NCBI GenBank assembly: GCA_030562195.1
Contig: CM060202.1
Span: 19,578,317 to 19,642,316, forward strand
Source: Nipponacmea schrenckii
Lineage: Eukaryota > Mollusca > Gastropoda > Lottiidae
DNA: 64,000 nt
Direction: 5' to 3'
Below the pieces are notes generated by a model, which ran no database searches, was not told the DNA's origin, and was given only the letters and a program-made list of their open reading frames with translations. The first letter of the stretch is position 1. Every line of letters starts with the position of its first letter. The translations under genes and the position numbers were made by a program. Below, one piece after another: positions 24,000 through 35,610 of the stretch.

Positions 24000-25573
24000 G
24001 ATTTGTTGTTCAGGAAGACCAGGATTTATGATAACGATGTTTTCCCCGTTAGTTATCCCAGCAGCGTGCAGAAAAATGGTAGTGAAAGGTTTACATGATG
24101 ATATTGGTCACATGGGGAGAGATAGGACTTTGTCATTATTGAGAGATCGTGTGTATTGGCCTAAGATGTCCAGCTATGTGGAAGAGTACATCAAGGCTTG
24201 TCCTAGATGTCTGATGAGGAAGTCACCAACCAATATTCGGGTACCATTGGTAAGTATTAAGTCAACTCAACCCATGGAGATTGTTTGTATGGACTACCTG
24301 TGCCTTGAGGAGTCTAAAGGTAGGTATTCAAACATCCTCGTAATCACCGACTATTATAGCAGGTATGCACAAGCTTATGCTACGACCAACCAAACTGCCA
24401 AAACAACAGCTCGAGTATTTTACAACAACTTTATTCTTCATTATGGCTTTCCCCAGAGGATTCACAGCGATCAAGGTGGAAGTTTCGAGAATAACATCAT
24501 AGCGGAACTGTGTGAATTGTCTGGGATGAAGAAATCTAGAACCACTTCTTACCATCCTAGTGGAAACGGCATGTGTGAATCGTACACTTTTAGACATGCT
24601 TGGTACTTTGAGACCTGCGGAGAAGTCAGATTGGAAGACATATCTACCCTCACTAGTACATGCGTACAACTGCACCAGGCATGATAGTACGGGATATTCT
24701 CCTTATGAATTACTTTTTGGAAGAAAGCCATACCTCGCCGTTGACGTTATTCTTGGCATTATAACTCCCGAAGAAAGAAAATCATACGGTAAGTATGTAA
24801 GTGACTTGAGGAAGAAACTGGAAAGTGCTTACCATATCGCTTCCGAAGAAATTACTAAATCCCAGCACCAACAAAAGAAGACTTACGATCAAAAAGCCAG
24901 AAATTCTGTTTTAGAGCCAGGTGACCGCGTTCTTGTCAAACGATTAGTTTTCAGGGATGGAAGACATAAGATTGCTGATCGGTGGGAAGACAAAGTCTAT
25001 GTTATTATAGACCAGCCGAATTCAGATGTCCCAGTGTATACCCTGAAGTTGGAGAGTGGTAAGGGAACTATCAGAAGATTACATCGTAACCATCTGTTGC
25101 CTATAGGAACTGTCCCTATGGATCTTCCTGAACCAACCCCAGTAGCTCCTGTACCAAAACCAAGACATAAAAGAAGACCTGAACCAGAACCGGAACCTGA
25201 CGATAGTGTCGAGGAATTATATGAAGATGATTTTGCGATTGCCTATGTGGAGAGGGATACACCTTTTGATCCTTCAGCTAGCCCCACAATAGAGTTTTCA
25301 GCAGATGAAGAATCACAGCAGGAAATGGATCCAGTGGAGCCGCAGCTTCAAGACTCTGCTAGTGATGGAAATGAGGAATCATCCCCTGTACCTCGAGCTT
25401 CAGGAAGACGACGTCAATTGCCTGCGAAGTATTCTGATTACATCATGCAACAGTCTACTACACCTTCAGTAAGTTTTGATATTGTTGAGGTTTTTGATTA
25501 TTTACAGTCTGAGGAATTTCATGGTTTGTCAACTAGGAACAGAAAGTTAGTTAAGCTTGCTCATGGATTTTAA
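24000..25573 (+). pseudogene. Ty3/gypsy integrase and C-terminal extension, one frameshift
   Basis: The H2C2 zinc finger is present (GLHDDIGHMG, then CPRC 24200 region), followed by the catalytic core with MDYL and HSDQGG giving two of the three acidic residues. The third lies at the frame change near 24570, where the 23986-24684 frame and the 24560-25573 frame overlap, consistent with a small deletion. The second frame continues with RTLLDMLGTL, YNCTRHDSTGYSPYELLFGR, VLEPGDRVLVKR (the GPY-type C-terminal fold) and RRLHRNHLLPI. It ends in a proline/glutamate-rich tail up to TAA at 25571. This tail frame alone is 337 codons and intact. Integrase inserts element DNA into the chromosome; here it is interrupted. 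No envelope gene follows. Confidence 0.85.
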
Positions 25574-25593
25574 TTTGTTTTTTGTTGGATAAT

Positions 25594-25757
25594 TAAGCAA
25601 TAAACGGTCACCCTATGGCGGTTATGGTCGTATATCAGGACAAAGGTTGGATGGAAAATTGAATGAATGCGCGTTAGCGCATTTATGATTAATTTTCCAT
25701 CCAACCTTTGTCCTGATATACGACCATAACCGCCATAGGGTGACCGTTTATTGCTTA
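25594..25757. mobile_element. Palindromic MITE, perfect 67-bp arms
   Basis: Arms 25594-25660 and 25691-25757 are exact reverse complements, starting TAAGCAATAAACGGTCACC. The 30-base centre carries a smaller hairpin (aatgcgc/gcgcatt around gtta). TA sits at both outer ends, consistent with a TA target duplication as in Tc1/mariner-type elements. It lies 21 bases after the integrase stop codon. Perfect identity of the arms implies recent insertion or ongoing arm conversion. Confidence 0.85.
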
Positions 25758-26694
25758 TATTTACATTTTCCAAACCTGTCACCACGACAAATTCTACTCT
25801 TTGCGTGAAAATGTCATATTACCCGCCTTTGTCCCTGGAGTTGATCTTGTTGATGGAATAGCCATTTTCTTTTCGTCAGAATATAGTTCGCGGGGGAAAG
25901 CTCTCAAAATGTAAGAACAAACAATGTTTATCTCAATTTTATGTTTTTTCTTTATAAATCAATTCATTTATCAATAAATATAAAACATTTTGGTATGAAT
26001 TCCGACTTGAACGATGAAAAGCAACAAAATCGTGAAATTTAATGAACGCGGATACAATTGAACAACGGAGAGGTGATTCGGCTAGACCTGACCACCGCAT
26101 GTAAACAAGTAGGAAAGTGGAGAAAATGAAAGAAACTATAAAGACCAATCTAGAAGAAGGCCCGCTCCATATGTTGATAGGTGAACACTTTTTACACTCA
26201 ATTCAGTTAATTTTCAGTAAAAGTATAGTATTTTGAAACTTAATATTAAGCAATTCATAAACCTGCACTTTTAGGCTCTCAAACTGAAGCGAGTAACTAG
26301 GTCAAATGGGTCTACGGCTATGGCCAGTACACTCAGGCCTAATTCGATTGAGTTCTATTGCATTTTGCCAATTATTTTTGTATGAGACTTGGAGTATTAG
26401 ATTGGCTTTGGGTTAGGCTAATGGAAACTTTATTACATATTAGAATTCAACATTAAAATTGGAATTTCACGTTCAAGCGTGAAGATGATCGACGTTAATA
26501 ACGCGACGGCCATGTTTATTTACATTGGTTACCGAGTATTACTACGCTCAATCTTTTGGTGATGAGGCAATGGCAGTTATTGTCTCATAAACGCCACACG
26601 TATTAACATTAGTCCTATGGGGAAAAACAATAGCTAATGTAAATATTTTTTGTTATTTCATGTCGAGACGACATTTTCCCATAGGGAGGGAGTA
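25758..26694. other. 3' untranslated region of the Ty3 element
   Basis: Lies between the integrase ORF and the polypurine tract. There is no env-like ORF. A short ORF on the minus strand (25939-26148) has no recognisable motif. It ends in a motif pair cctatggggaaaaa / ttttcccatagg (26616-26687) that could fold, then the purine tract. Confidence 0.45.
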
Positions 26695-27637
26695 TGTAAT
26701 AGGGTGTATTTTAATGAAAACTGGTTTGTTTTTTATATAAGCTTAGTTGTTTTATCTTAAAGCACCACTATTCTTTTAATAAGCACATAATTACCTTACA
26801 CTTGCCTAATACTATCTTATTGCCCTCTCTTAGTCTCTTTAACTCAACTGATCTCACTGGACATTGTCACCTTCTATCATTGGTCAACTGAGTGAGTTTT
26901 TAGTGAGTTTCATCACCTTTCCAGTCAGACACTTTACTATTCTCTTAGTCTTTGAAGTGGTAGGATATGTAATTTCAACCTTTCAGTAATTATCCACTAC
27001 TATTTCACTTTTTCATCATATAGTTATTGCCTTTTAATAACTTCACAGGTATGTGTGTTTTTGGTATTTTATTGGGTAATTGTCTTTCTGGGAAACTATA
27101 TTTTGTATGAGAGCTGTATAAATGTAACCATGGTATTTTAAATAACAGCAGCCATCTTGAATTTATATGCTTTGGAATCTTATGTCAAATATAATAATAG
27201 TATTGTGTTTAATATCTTTAATAATATAATTATCTTTTAATTATAATTATTTCATAGGTTTAGATATAAGATATAGATATATAGATATAGATAATTTCAA
27301 CAACTTTATTTAAAACCCCATCTTTGGGTTAGTTTTATTTTATTATTATCTTATTTAAACATTTAGTCATTGCATAAGTTTTCCCCATTTCATATACTAG
27401 TATTCAAGTATAGTATTATAATAATATTGGTGTAAATAGGTATTGTGCAAACTACTGTGATATTTTTATACTGTGATACTAGTTTGTAATTAGATATATT
27501 TTATTTTTTGTTGTATATTTGTATTATATATCTAATTGTATATTATTATTATTACAGGGTTTTTATTAAAGTTATGAAGTGATAGTTTTATATAATTCAT
27601 CTGAGTTTGTTTTCCCCCCAGAGCTAGCTCGGCTACA
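26695..27637 (+). repeat. Probable 3' LTR of the Ty3 element
   Basis: Begins TGTAATAGGG directly after the polypurine tract and could end at gctcggctaca, giving TG..CA ends and about 943 bp. A TATA-like ttttatataagctt occurs at about 26731. Without a second LTR copy in the window, the boundaries are inferred only from the terminal dinucleotides. Confidence 0.45.
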
Positions 27638-28324
27638 TTTATAAATACAAGAGTAGCCTACTAGGCCTAGTTTGACCGAAGGTAATGACTTAAGCACTGC
27701 CCAGATCAATATCTCTTCTTGTGTAGCTGATTTTGCAATAGGCTTTAATTTTTATCTTTATTTATAGATTACCCAATAAAACAGTGTAGTCTTGACCTGG
27801 CTCCATTCAGCATTTGTCACTGTCCTTTAAAGAGGTAAGATTCTGCCTTTAAGACATATGAATAAGTCTTAATTAGCAAGTTCTTAAAAACCATTGTTTT
27901 GTTTCATTCCTATTTAGGCTTAATGTAGTACTAGGTCTTTTTTATAATCTTATAAATAACAATATTATAAAATAATTTTATTATCTACTGTAGAATTGAG
28001 TGAAAACCACCTCCATTTAGGCTATAATTTGTTAATGACTATTTTGTAATTGAAATATAATTTTACTGAAACAGCAGGGCCAGTGCTTTAGGAGATTATC
28101 TTTTGTAACACTCTAAGGTTCAGCATTAGAATTTTGACCAGACCAGGTTTTATAAGCATCTAATTGGTTTATATAATTGGTGCAGATTTTATCAGTTTCA
28201 TAAGGCTCCATTTGGTTTGGAAAATAGCTGCAGTCTACATCAGTTTAGACATTGTTTCTGTACAAAAACAGTTTTAACCGGTTTTGACTCTAATTTAAAC
28301 CAGGTTTTAGCTGACCACCCCTGC
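27638..28324. other. Intergenic stretch, nothing recognised
   Basis: AT-rich, no convincing exon. Ends at a TTAA that is the left edge of the next MITE. Confidence 0.5.
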
Positions 28325-28796
28325 TTAAAGGGGCACAATCTTGATTTTTAGTGGTCGTTTTGGGCCTTTGTTACATTCAAACAGTCCTCAGAAATACTCA
28401 AGCTCTAAGAAAATCGCAAAATACCTTGAAATATACCTCAATTTCATTTTTTTTTTCCGGGCTGTATGCGGCTGGTCTCCAGTCAGTCTGAAAATTGTGT
28501 GTCCTGTTGACAAAATCTACAATTGTTATTACATGTACATTCTTTTTGTTGTATCAGTGTGGGCCTGCGCAGTAGTCTATTTATAACTCTTTGATTTTCC
28601 AATATGGCGGGACGTTCATAATATCTTAAGACATTATGATTTTCAAACACGGATAAATATGTATACCCATGGATTTGAAGGCTCAGATTTCAAAGGTAAG
28701 CTCTGTAGACTATGTCTGATTAGCTAAACAAAAGATTTCATGTGTTTGAGGCTGTCGGATGATTGTCCGAAACAAATCAAGCCTGTGCCCCTTTAA
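28325..28796. mobile_element. TTAA-flanked MITE (piggyBac-like)
   Basis: Ends are TTAAAGGGGCACA on the left and TGTGCCCCTTTAA on the right, perfect 13-bp inverted repeats that include TTAA at both outer edges. TTAA duplication is the hallmark of piggyBac-type transposition. The 440-bp interior has no transposase; an 81-codon ORF inside it is accidental. Its right end is 6 bases from the ATG of the zinc-finger gene. Confidence 0.8.
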
Positions 28797-28802
28797 CTGA
28801 AA

Positions 28803-29291
28803 ATGCCTCATTTTAATTGTAAACATTGCAATTTTAGTACTTCCTCTGTTGCTCAGTATGTTTACCATTACAGTTTTCATAGGAATATACCAAATATAGA
28901 ATATTCATGTTGTCAAGAAGATTGTCAAAGACAGTTTAAAACATATGCTGCTTTGAAATCACATGTGGCTAGGGATCATCAAATTCAAAATAGTGAACAA
29001 ACTGTAAGCACGGGCACAGATAGTGGGGGGGACAGGGGTGCATCTACACTATTGATCCATACTGATGGTCATAATCTTGATAACTCAACACGTCTCTTTA
29101 AATGCAATAAGCCTGAATGTTGTTCTTTGCAGTTCACCACCTTCAGAGACCTTCTTTCTCATCTGAAACAATACATAGCCATTTTTGACCCCATAACATG
29201 TCCATATTTGAACTGCTTGTCCATTTTTAAAAAAAAATCTTCATTCACATCCCATTTATCTCGAAAGCATAAAAAACTATACGTCAAATGA
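28803..29291 (+). pseudogene. N-terminal C2H2 zinc-finger part of the SAMD3-like gene
   Basis: A 162-codon frame begins ATG CCT CAT. Finger-like pairs are FNCKHCNFST with HYSFH, YSCCQEDCQRQF with HVARDH, FKCNKPECCSLQF with a degraded H position, and ITCPYLNCLSIFKKKSSFTS with HLSRKH. Four fingers of the C-x2-4-C...H-x3-5-H type suggest nucleic-acid binding. The frame stops at 29289 just after an A6 run. One base more in that run would carry it into the next frame, so the stop is probably a frameshift. Confidence 0.65.
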
Positions 29292-31828
29292 TTTATTGCC
29301 ATGTTATTTGTCTGAGAATATTGCATCAATCGAAAGCAATGATATACCGGTATCAATTGCAGATGATGTGGAATTAGACTTCAATGATCATGATAACACT
29401 GAACTATATTTGAATGTCAAAACAAAAGAAAATTTCTTAAATAATGTTGCATTGTTTTATTTGAAACTCCAAGCTAAACACTTACTACCAGAGTCTTTGA
29501 TTGACTTAATTATTTCAGAATTCCAAAAGATACATGATACAAATCAAATAATTGTAAAAGAAAGTTTCTTTAAACTTTTGCAATCTTTTGATGTACAAAT
29601 TGATGATAATATTCTTGAACAACTGAAGAAAAATTTCTTAGATGCAGATTTTTTTAGTGAATTCAATATATCCTCTCAGAACATCACAAAAAAGATTATC
29701 GTTTTATCATACAAACTATGCATATGTTTCTCCAAAAGAAATAATCCTTGGTGTTGATAACCAAAAGAAAAGGCAAGTTTTCCATATGGTCTCAATAAAA
29801 GATTCATTGAAAATGTTGTTAAAATTTTATCCGTCGAAGATAAATTTTCCTCACTCTGAACTGGTTAGAGACAGTGCCGATAGTTACAAAGACATTTATA
29901 ATGGACATACATTTCATAATAATGAATTGTTTAGACAGCAATATTCTTTCCAAATCATCTTATATCAGGATGCGTTTGAGGTAGTTAATCCCCTGGGCTC
30001 TGCTTAGAAAAAGCATAAATTGATTGGTGTCTATTTCACTCTGATTAATTTAAACTCTCATCATAGCTCTAATATTGATCACATGCAACTTATTCTTCTA
30101 TGCAAAGAGTCAAATTTGAAATACTTTGGGGACAATGCGATATTTGGACCACTTCTTGAGGAATTGATTGATTTGGAAACAAACGGTTTGATTTGTGATG
30201 ATGGAAGAATTATAAAAGGTACCATTCATAGCATAGCAGGGGACAATTTAGGCCAACATATTATAGGTGGTTTTTTGGAAAGTTTTTCATCCAATTACTT
30301 TTGCCGTTACTGTCGTATTTCAAAACAAGAATTCCATGAATCGGCATCTCCCATGTTAGGTATAAGAAGAACTGTTGATCATTATAAAGAGTGTTTAGAA
30401 TTTTTATCACAAAATAATGAATTAGAAAATTATATGGGAATAAAGAAAGATTCGATCTTTAATAATTTAACATATTTTCATGTAATTTCTGGTTTGCCTC
30501 CATGTCTCGGACATGATCTGTTTGAAGGAGTGGTAGCATATGATATGAAGCTAATAATTAAATATCTGATAAAAGAGAGGTGGTTTTCATTGGAACAGTT
30601 AAATCGTAAGCTTGAAAAATTTGCATATCAAGGTAATGATGCCCTTGATAAACCCGCCACCCATCAGTTTAACTTCAGAACGTATAGGCGGGCATGCCAT
30701 TCAAAATTGGGTACTTGTTCGATTGTTTTCTTTAATTATATTTCCATTTGTCATTGATACTGACATTCCAGTGTGGCAAGCCTATTTGAAGTTAAAATTA
30801 GTGGTTGAATTAGTGTGCTCTCCTGTTATTACTGTTGATCAGATAGCTTATATGAATGTATGTATTTTTGAATACTTGGAAGATCGTAAGCAATGTTTTC
30901 AGGATGTTAATTTACGGCCAAAGCATCACTTCTTGATGCATTATCCCGAGCTAGTTATGCAATTTGGACCATTGATAAGACTTTGGACCATGCGGTTTGA
31001 GAGTAAGCATTCCTATTTTAAGGAATGTGCGCGTAAGTTGAAAAATTATAAAAACTTGACTCAAACTCTATCACGAAGACATCAGCTTTTACAAGCTTAC
31101 TACTCATCTGGAAATCTGTTCAAGGCTGACTTGGTCGACGACAGTAGTATTCTTTTAGATCTAAACTTGTATAGTATTTGTATACAAAACGCTATAATTA
31201 ATGCTAAATTAGACATCTCCTGTACAAGGATTTCACACTCATTAACTTACAAAAACATAAAATATAAACCTGGAATGATGATTGCACTAAAAAGTAGTGA
31301 TACAGGAGTCATTTTTGGTAAAATATTGACGACTCTTGTGGTCTCTGATTTTGACCCATATCTAATTGTTAATAAATTTCAGGGAGAATATGATCCATCG
31401 TATGGAGTTTATGATATTTCAGATGTTCATTTTGAATGCGAATGTATATATCTAGCAGACCTGTGTGATCAATTTCCTATTTCTCTTTACAGTATTCCTA
31501 TGAATGATGGAAAAACACTTTCCTGCATCTCAACAAAGCACCACATCAACAGACATTGATGATCATCCCACTACTAGTGATAGGTCTACTAGTAGTCTAG
31601 TTAAGGAATTCCTTTCCATATATTTTCCTAATGTTCAACTGAATGACAATACCCGTCTGTTGCTAGAGGAAAAGTTCCAAACGAATGGGGTAACTGTCAG
31701 AGAAGATTTTGATTATATTGAAGGTGATGACCTGCATAATATTCTTACAACAATTCAGATTAGAAAATTCTTAAGGAAAAAAGATCAATTGTCAACATTA
31801 TCAGTAATATCACCTTCTACCTCAAGAG
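29292..31828 (+). pseudogene. Transposase-like central part of the SAMD3-like gene
   Basis: Four overlapping frames (29296-29757, 29642-30007, 30020-30757, 30612-31559) and the end 31504-31828. Recognisable blocks are VSPKEIILGVD, LYQDAFEVVNPLGSA, KKHKLIGVYFTL, HIIGGFLESFSSNYFCRYCR, GLPPCLGHDLFEGVVAYDMK, ERIGGHAIQNWVLVRL, LRPKHHFLMHYPELV and FGPLIRLWTMRFESKHSYF. The order (D-rich block, CxxC, P..HDLFEGV, FGPL...FESKH) recalls animal CACTA/Transposase_21-like proteins, so an origin from such a transposase is plausible but not proven. A TAG interrupts the frame between NPLGSA and KKHKL. The last exon part has a helical LLLEEKFQTNGV...DLHNIL segment before the donor at 31828. Confidence 0.6.
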
Positions 31829-31993
31829 GTAAAGCCATTTTTGCTTTTTATACTCCCACACATTATTGTAAAAGTATCTCATATCTCTTTGTATAAGTAA
31901 GTTTTATAATTCATTTTAGTTATTCCTTATCAGTTGATACCACCTGCAGAAATGTGATAATTTTAAATATCATATTGTGTTTTTATCTTAAAG

Positions 31994-32217
31994 AATTCAA
32001 CTCAGAAGCAGATATTTCAACTTCAGAAGATAGTGCCAGTACCAGTAGTTTTTTTTCACAGTCACAACCAGTCAGATCAGTTAATCATGCAAATAAACCT
32101 GATTGGGCCGAACATGTGGATCTGGAGAAATCGTTTTCAAAAATTCCAGCTGTTAAAATGGTTCTGGACAGAGGGAAACAAATCACCTCAGAGCAAAGAC
32201 GACAATTGATTAAAACA
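31994..32217 (+). pseudogene. SAMD3-like gene, 5' half of the split exon
   Basis: Acceptor cttaaag then 224 bases, Ser/Thr-rich at first (STSEDSASTSSFFSQSQ) and then VDLEKSFSKIPAVKMVLDRG...QRRQLIKT. The reading continues without a break of frame at IVSDLREN after the LINE (34559). Confidence 0.65.
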
Positions 32218-34556
32218 AAAGTGCATGGTACTATAATGGCAAGATACATGCCAGGACTAAGGATAAGGTTCGCACAACATTCGAACTATTTGATGACATA
32301 CAGGAAAAACTAAGTGCTCTAAAACAAAATAAGAATGGAAATGTGAATGTGACAAATGCAATAGATACCTTTATGTCAGAATTAAGTCAAGGCATCAACC
32401 CAGTGATGTAATAACAACATGGGTGCTTTTCCATGTACTTGGGTTCACTCTTTGGATGATTTCTTCTGTTATGCACATATAATAACAAGATTTACTATGA
32501 CTGAATATCTAGATAGTGTTTCTGTTTCTTTTTTATGTTTTTTCAACTCCAAATTTGCAAAACTTTATTTGACTTTTAACTTCAAACAACTTCTCATAAT
32601 TTATATTTATTATTACGAATTTGAATTAGTAGACTTTAAGAGCCTTATACTGTCTAGTTTTATATTTTTAAAATGTAAATTCACCAATGTTACAAATATT
32701 TAGCATGAACTGTAGAGGGCTTAGAGATAAATCAAAAAAAAAAGAGATGTGTTCAACAAGCTAGCAAGTATGAAGTATGGTATATATTGTCTTCAGGATA
32801 CACACTTATTAAAGTCTGATTCACAAATAATTTGTGCCGAGTGGGATGGTGAATATATTATATGTGAAGGTAAAAATAACTCTAGAGGTGTTTGTATATT
32901 ATTTAGTAGGCATTTAGAATATAAGATAAAACACAAAATCATAGATGAGCAGGGAAATTTTATAGCATTAGATTTAGTAGTAGAAAACGATATAAGTATT
33001 TGTTTATTTACAATTTATGGTCCTAATCAAGACTCACCTATATTTTATCAAAAATTACAATCCATTCTAGAAGATTTTGATTCAGAGTTTATAATAATGT
33101 GTGGAGATTTCAATCTTGTTCTAGATTATGACTTAGATTGTTTTAATTACAATAGAAATAATAACCCTAACTCACGTAAAGAATTGTTAAATATAGTTGG
33201 TAAATTTAGACTTATTGATATATGGCGCCTGTACAACCCTTCCAAAAAATCTTATACTTGGAGAAGGCAAAAACCGACAAAAAAAGCCAGATTAGATTTT
33301 TTTCTTACTTCGGAGGAATTAACATGTCGATTAGATAAACCGTCCATTCAGGATGGTTATCGAACGGACCATTCCTCACTGTTATTGAATATAAGAACCA
33401 ATACTTTCCAAAAAGGGAAAGGCTTCTGGAGGTTTAACAATTCTTTACTAAAGGATCCAAATTATACAAAGCTCGTGAAAAGAACTATTCTTGAATCAAA
33501 ACAAGAATATGCATGCTTCCAATATTCTCGTGAATGTATTGGAAATATCCCAGACAAAGATCTTTTCTTAATAATTAATGATCAACTATTCCTTGAAATG
33601 TTATTATTGAATATAAGAGCTAGAACTATATCATTTAGTATTCACAAGAGAAAAACTGAAAATGCACGATTACAATTTCTGGAAAAACAAATAGGCTTTT
33701 TGCACAACTTTTTGCATGATAAAAGTGATGCTTTCTTGGAAGATCTTTATAGCAGCTATGTGAGCGAACAAGAATTACTTCGTAGTAAATACATGGCAGG
33801 GCTAATGCTAAGATCCAATGCAAAATATATTGAAGATGGGGAAAAACCATCAAAATTCTTTTTAAATTTAGAAAAGAGAAACGGAGTAAATCGCACTATC
33901 ACGAAACTCATTGACGATGACGGGAAAGAAATTACAAAACAGTATGAAATACTAGATAGTATAAAAGTATTTTATGAAAACTTATACGCTTCAAAAGATG
34001 ATTCTCTAGAACCAGTAAATTTACACAAACTTCTTGGTAAATACAATATTCCGAAATTAAGTAGTAAACAAAGTGCTGGGTTATATATCATATATATAAA
34101 CAAAGACTTAGAAATAGTTTACCTAACTTTAATGTCTTTCGTGACGAATTGAAAAGATATGTCTCTCTGGAGAAGATTATATATGAAACTAACATGGAAC
34201 TTGATATCTTCAATAATAGATGGAATTTTTTAACATTTTGATTCTTTGATCAAGCCATATAGTTGAATGAGCCCAGTATAACTTTAAATTGTAATATTTT
34301 CTTTAAATTTAAGTACAGACAGTTATAGTTTTGCATATATTTAATTCAATATAAGTATCATATATTATATATTTAGCTATGTTATGGTTGTTTGCAATTT
34401 GAAAAATCAGACATATGACGACATGACAGTTACAGCTTTGTACATATATTGATTAATTCAATATTATCACTATCTAGTGTATATTTGTATGTTTGTATAT
34501 GTATGTATATGTATGTTTGTAAATAAATTTTTTGAAGTAAAAAAAAAAAAAAAAAA
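32218..34556 (+). mobile_element. L1/Tx1-like LINE, 5'-truncated and internally deleted
   Basis: Begins in the end of ORF1 (32218-32411: a WYYNGKIHART phrase, then KDKVRTTFELFDDIQEKLSA, stop), followed by a ~290-base spacer, ORF2 from about 32703, a ~400-base 3' region and a pure A tract of 18 bases (34539-34556). Insertion is into an exon of the SAMD3-like gene; aaaaca stands at both the left flank (32212-32217) and the right junction, which fits an A-rich target as used by L1-type endonucleases. The element interrupts the host frame exactly between two codons. Confidence 0.8.
32705..34230 (+). pseudogene. LINE ORF2: endonuclease kept, RT core deleted
   Basis: ORF2 opens with an MNCRGLRDK start at 32705, changes frame at an A9 run (32735-32743), and runs 32749-34152. 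The AP-endonuclease fold is visible: CLQDTHLL, FTIYGPNQDSP, IIMCGDFNLVLD, SYTWRRQKPTKKARLDFFL, and the DHSSLLLNI end. After a pre-RT region (KYIEDGEKPSKFFLNLEKRN, IKVFYENLYASKDDS) the coding jumps near 34080-34110 to the extreme C-terminus in another frame (DELKRYVSLEKIIYETNMEL, stop near 34222). The whole reverse transcriptase, including any FADD motif, is missing. This endonuclease would nick chromosomal DNA; the element cannot retrotranspose by itself. Confidence 0.8.
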
Positions 34557-34558
34557 CA

Positions 34559-35239
34559 ATTGTTAGTGACTTGAGGGAAAATTCAGAAAGAATAACATCA
34601 TCACAACTTCGTGTTGTTGCAAAACGCATTGTCGACAAATATGGTGTTCTCCGGGATGAATTAGATGGCCAAGTGGTTGGCACTGGTTATAGCAGCATTT
34701 TCAACCAGTTAATCAACAAAAATGATAATCTTAATCGAGGAAAATCTACAAAGAAAAGGACCAATTGTCTTGTTAAAGAGGGAGAAACTCCAGAAACCAG
34801 AAAGTTAGTAATTACATCAAAAGATGCATATGGTTGTATCAACTTCAGCCCATCTGTGGCTAATGCTGATTGTGTGGAAGAAATTAGGAAGGAAATACTG
34901 GAATTGTCCAGAAGTTTGGTGTTGGACTGGACTTCCATTGAACTGAAACTGAAAGAAACTTACCCCTTGCAGAGAAGTCATATCAACTCAGGAAAGACAG
35001 TTAAAGAACTTATGATAGAGTGGCCTCTTCTTTTTAAAAAAGAGGGTATTTACCTTCATTTTGAACTTTTGACAGGAATTGATCTACTGAAAGTTTATGA
35101 CCTAAACAAAAAAACCAGATTGGATCAGTTTTTTACCAGTGATCAAAACAGTGACAAGCATCTGACATTCAGTCAACTGATTACCTGTATTCTGAAATAT
35201 TTCCATGAAGATATCAGCTGCCTAATCTTAAAAGTTGAT
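34559..35239 (+). pseudogene. SAMD3-like gene, 3' half of the split exon
   Basis: Directly after the LINE poly(A) and an aca, the frame resumes with IVSDLREN and runs for 227 codons to a donor gat|gtgagt at 35239. Blocks are VVAKRIVDKYGVL, GTGYSSIFNQL, DAYGCINFSP, LKETYPLQRSHINSGKTVKE, EWPLLFKKEGIYLHFELLTG. These match the conserved core I recall from SAMD3-like predicted proteins (Y/QR-HI--G-...EWPFLF-----M--HF-ELTG). This half alone has no frame break. Confidence 0.65.
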
Positions 35240-35543
35240 GTGAGTATAGATTGCTAAAACTTTCAATTTTGGAAGTCAAGAAAAAATTGGCTTGTATGTG
35301 TTGATTTGGGCCTTGAATATTTGAAAATAGTATCAAAAGTCCAATACTACATACAAATGGAAGAAATCTAATAATCCTTCAAGGAAGCCTTAGAAAGAAC
35401 TCCTATTTTTCATGTCTTCTCTCTTTTTCACTAAAAAACTTGGCTAAGAAGTTTTCTGAGACTGGTCAAGCAAATGGTGAATGTGTCCCTTTTTTATATT
35501 TACTGTTCTTAAATTAGTAAAAATACTTGAAAATATTTTGCAG

Positions 35544-35610
35544 GACACTATGACGGTCAGTGAGGTAGAAAAGCTTAATGAGAAAGAGACCCCGAGGATA
35601 GTTGTTTTAG
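35544..35610 (+). CDS. SAMD3-like gene, small exon
   Basis: Bounded by tttgcag and gtaaag, 67 bases, reading DTMTVSEVEKLNEKETPRIV and VL plus one base. Phase 0 in and phase 1 out fit both neighbours. Confidence 0.6.

Larger units (their letters stand above)
21960..27637 (+). mobile_element. Ty3/gypsy LTR retrotransposon, decayed and 5'-truncated
   Basis: Coding order is protease-RT linker, RT, RNase H, integrase with H2C2 finger, then an acidic/proline-rich C-terminus, which is the Ty3/gypsy order. Gag and protease are missing and no 5' LTR or primer-binding site is found upstream, so the 5' part is gone. A purine-rich tract (atagggagggag, 26681-26692) precedes a probable 3' LTR. Frames are broken at several points; a palindromic MITE sits at 25594-25757 and a short insertion at 23424-23521. 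Confidence 0.85.

Noticed and set aside
28341..28586. 81-codon ORF with a hydrophobic end inside the TTAA MITE
   Set aside because: Wholly within a short non-autonomous element and not resembling a transposase.
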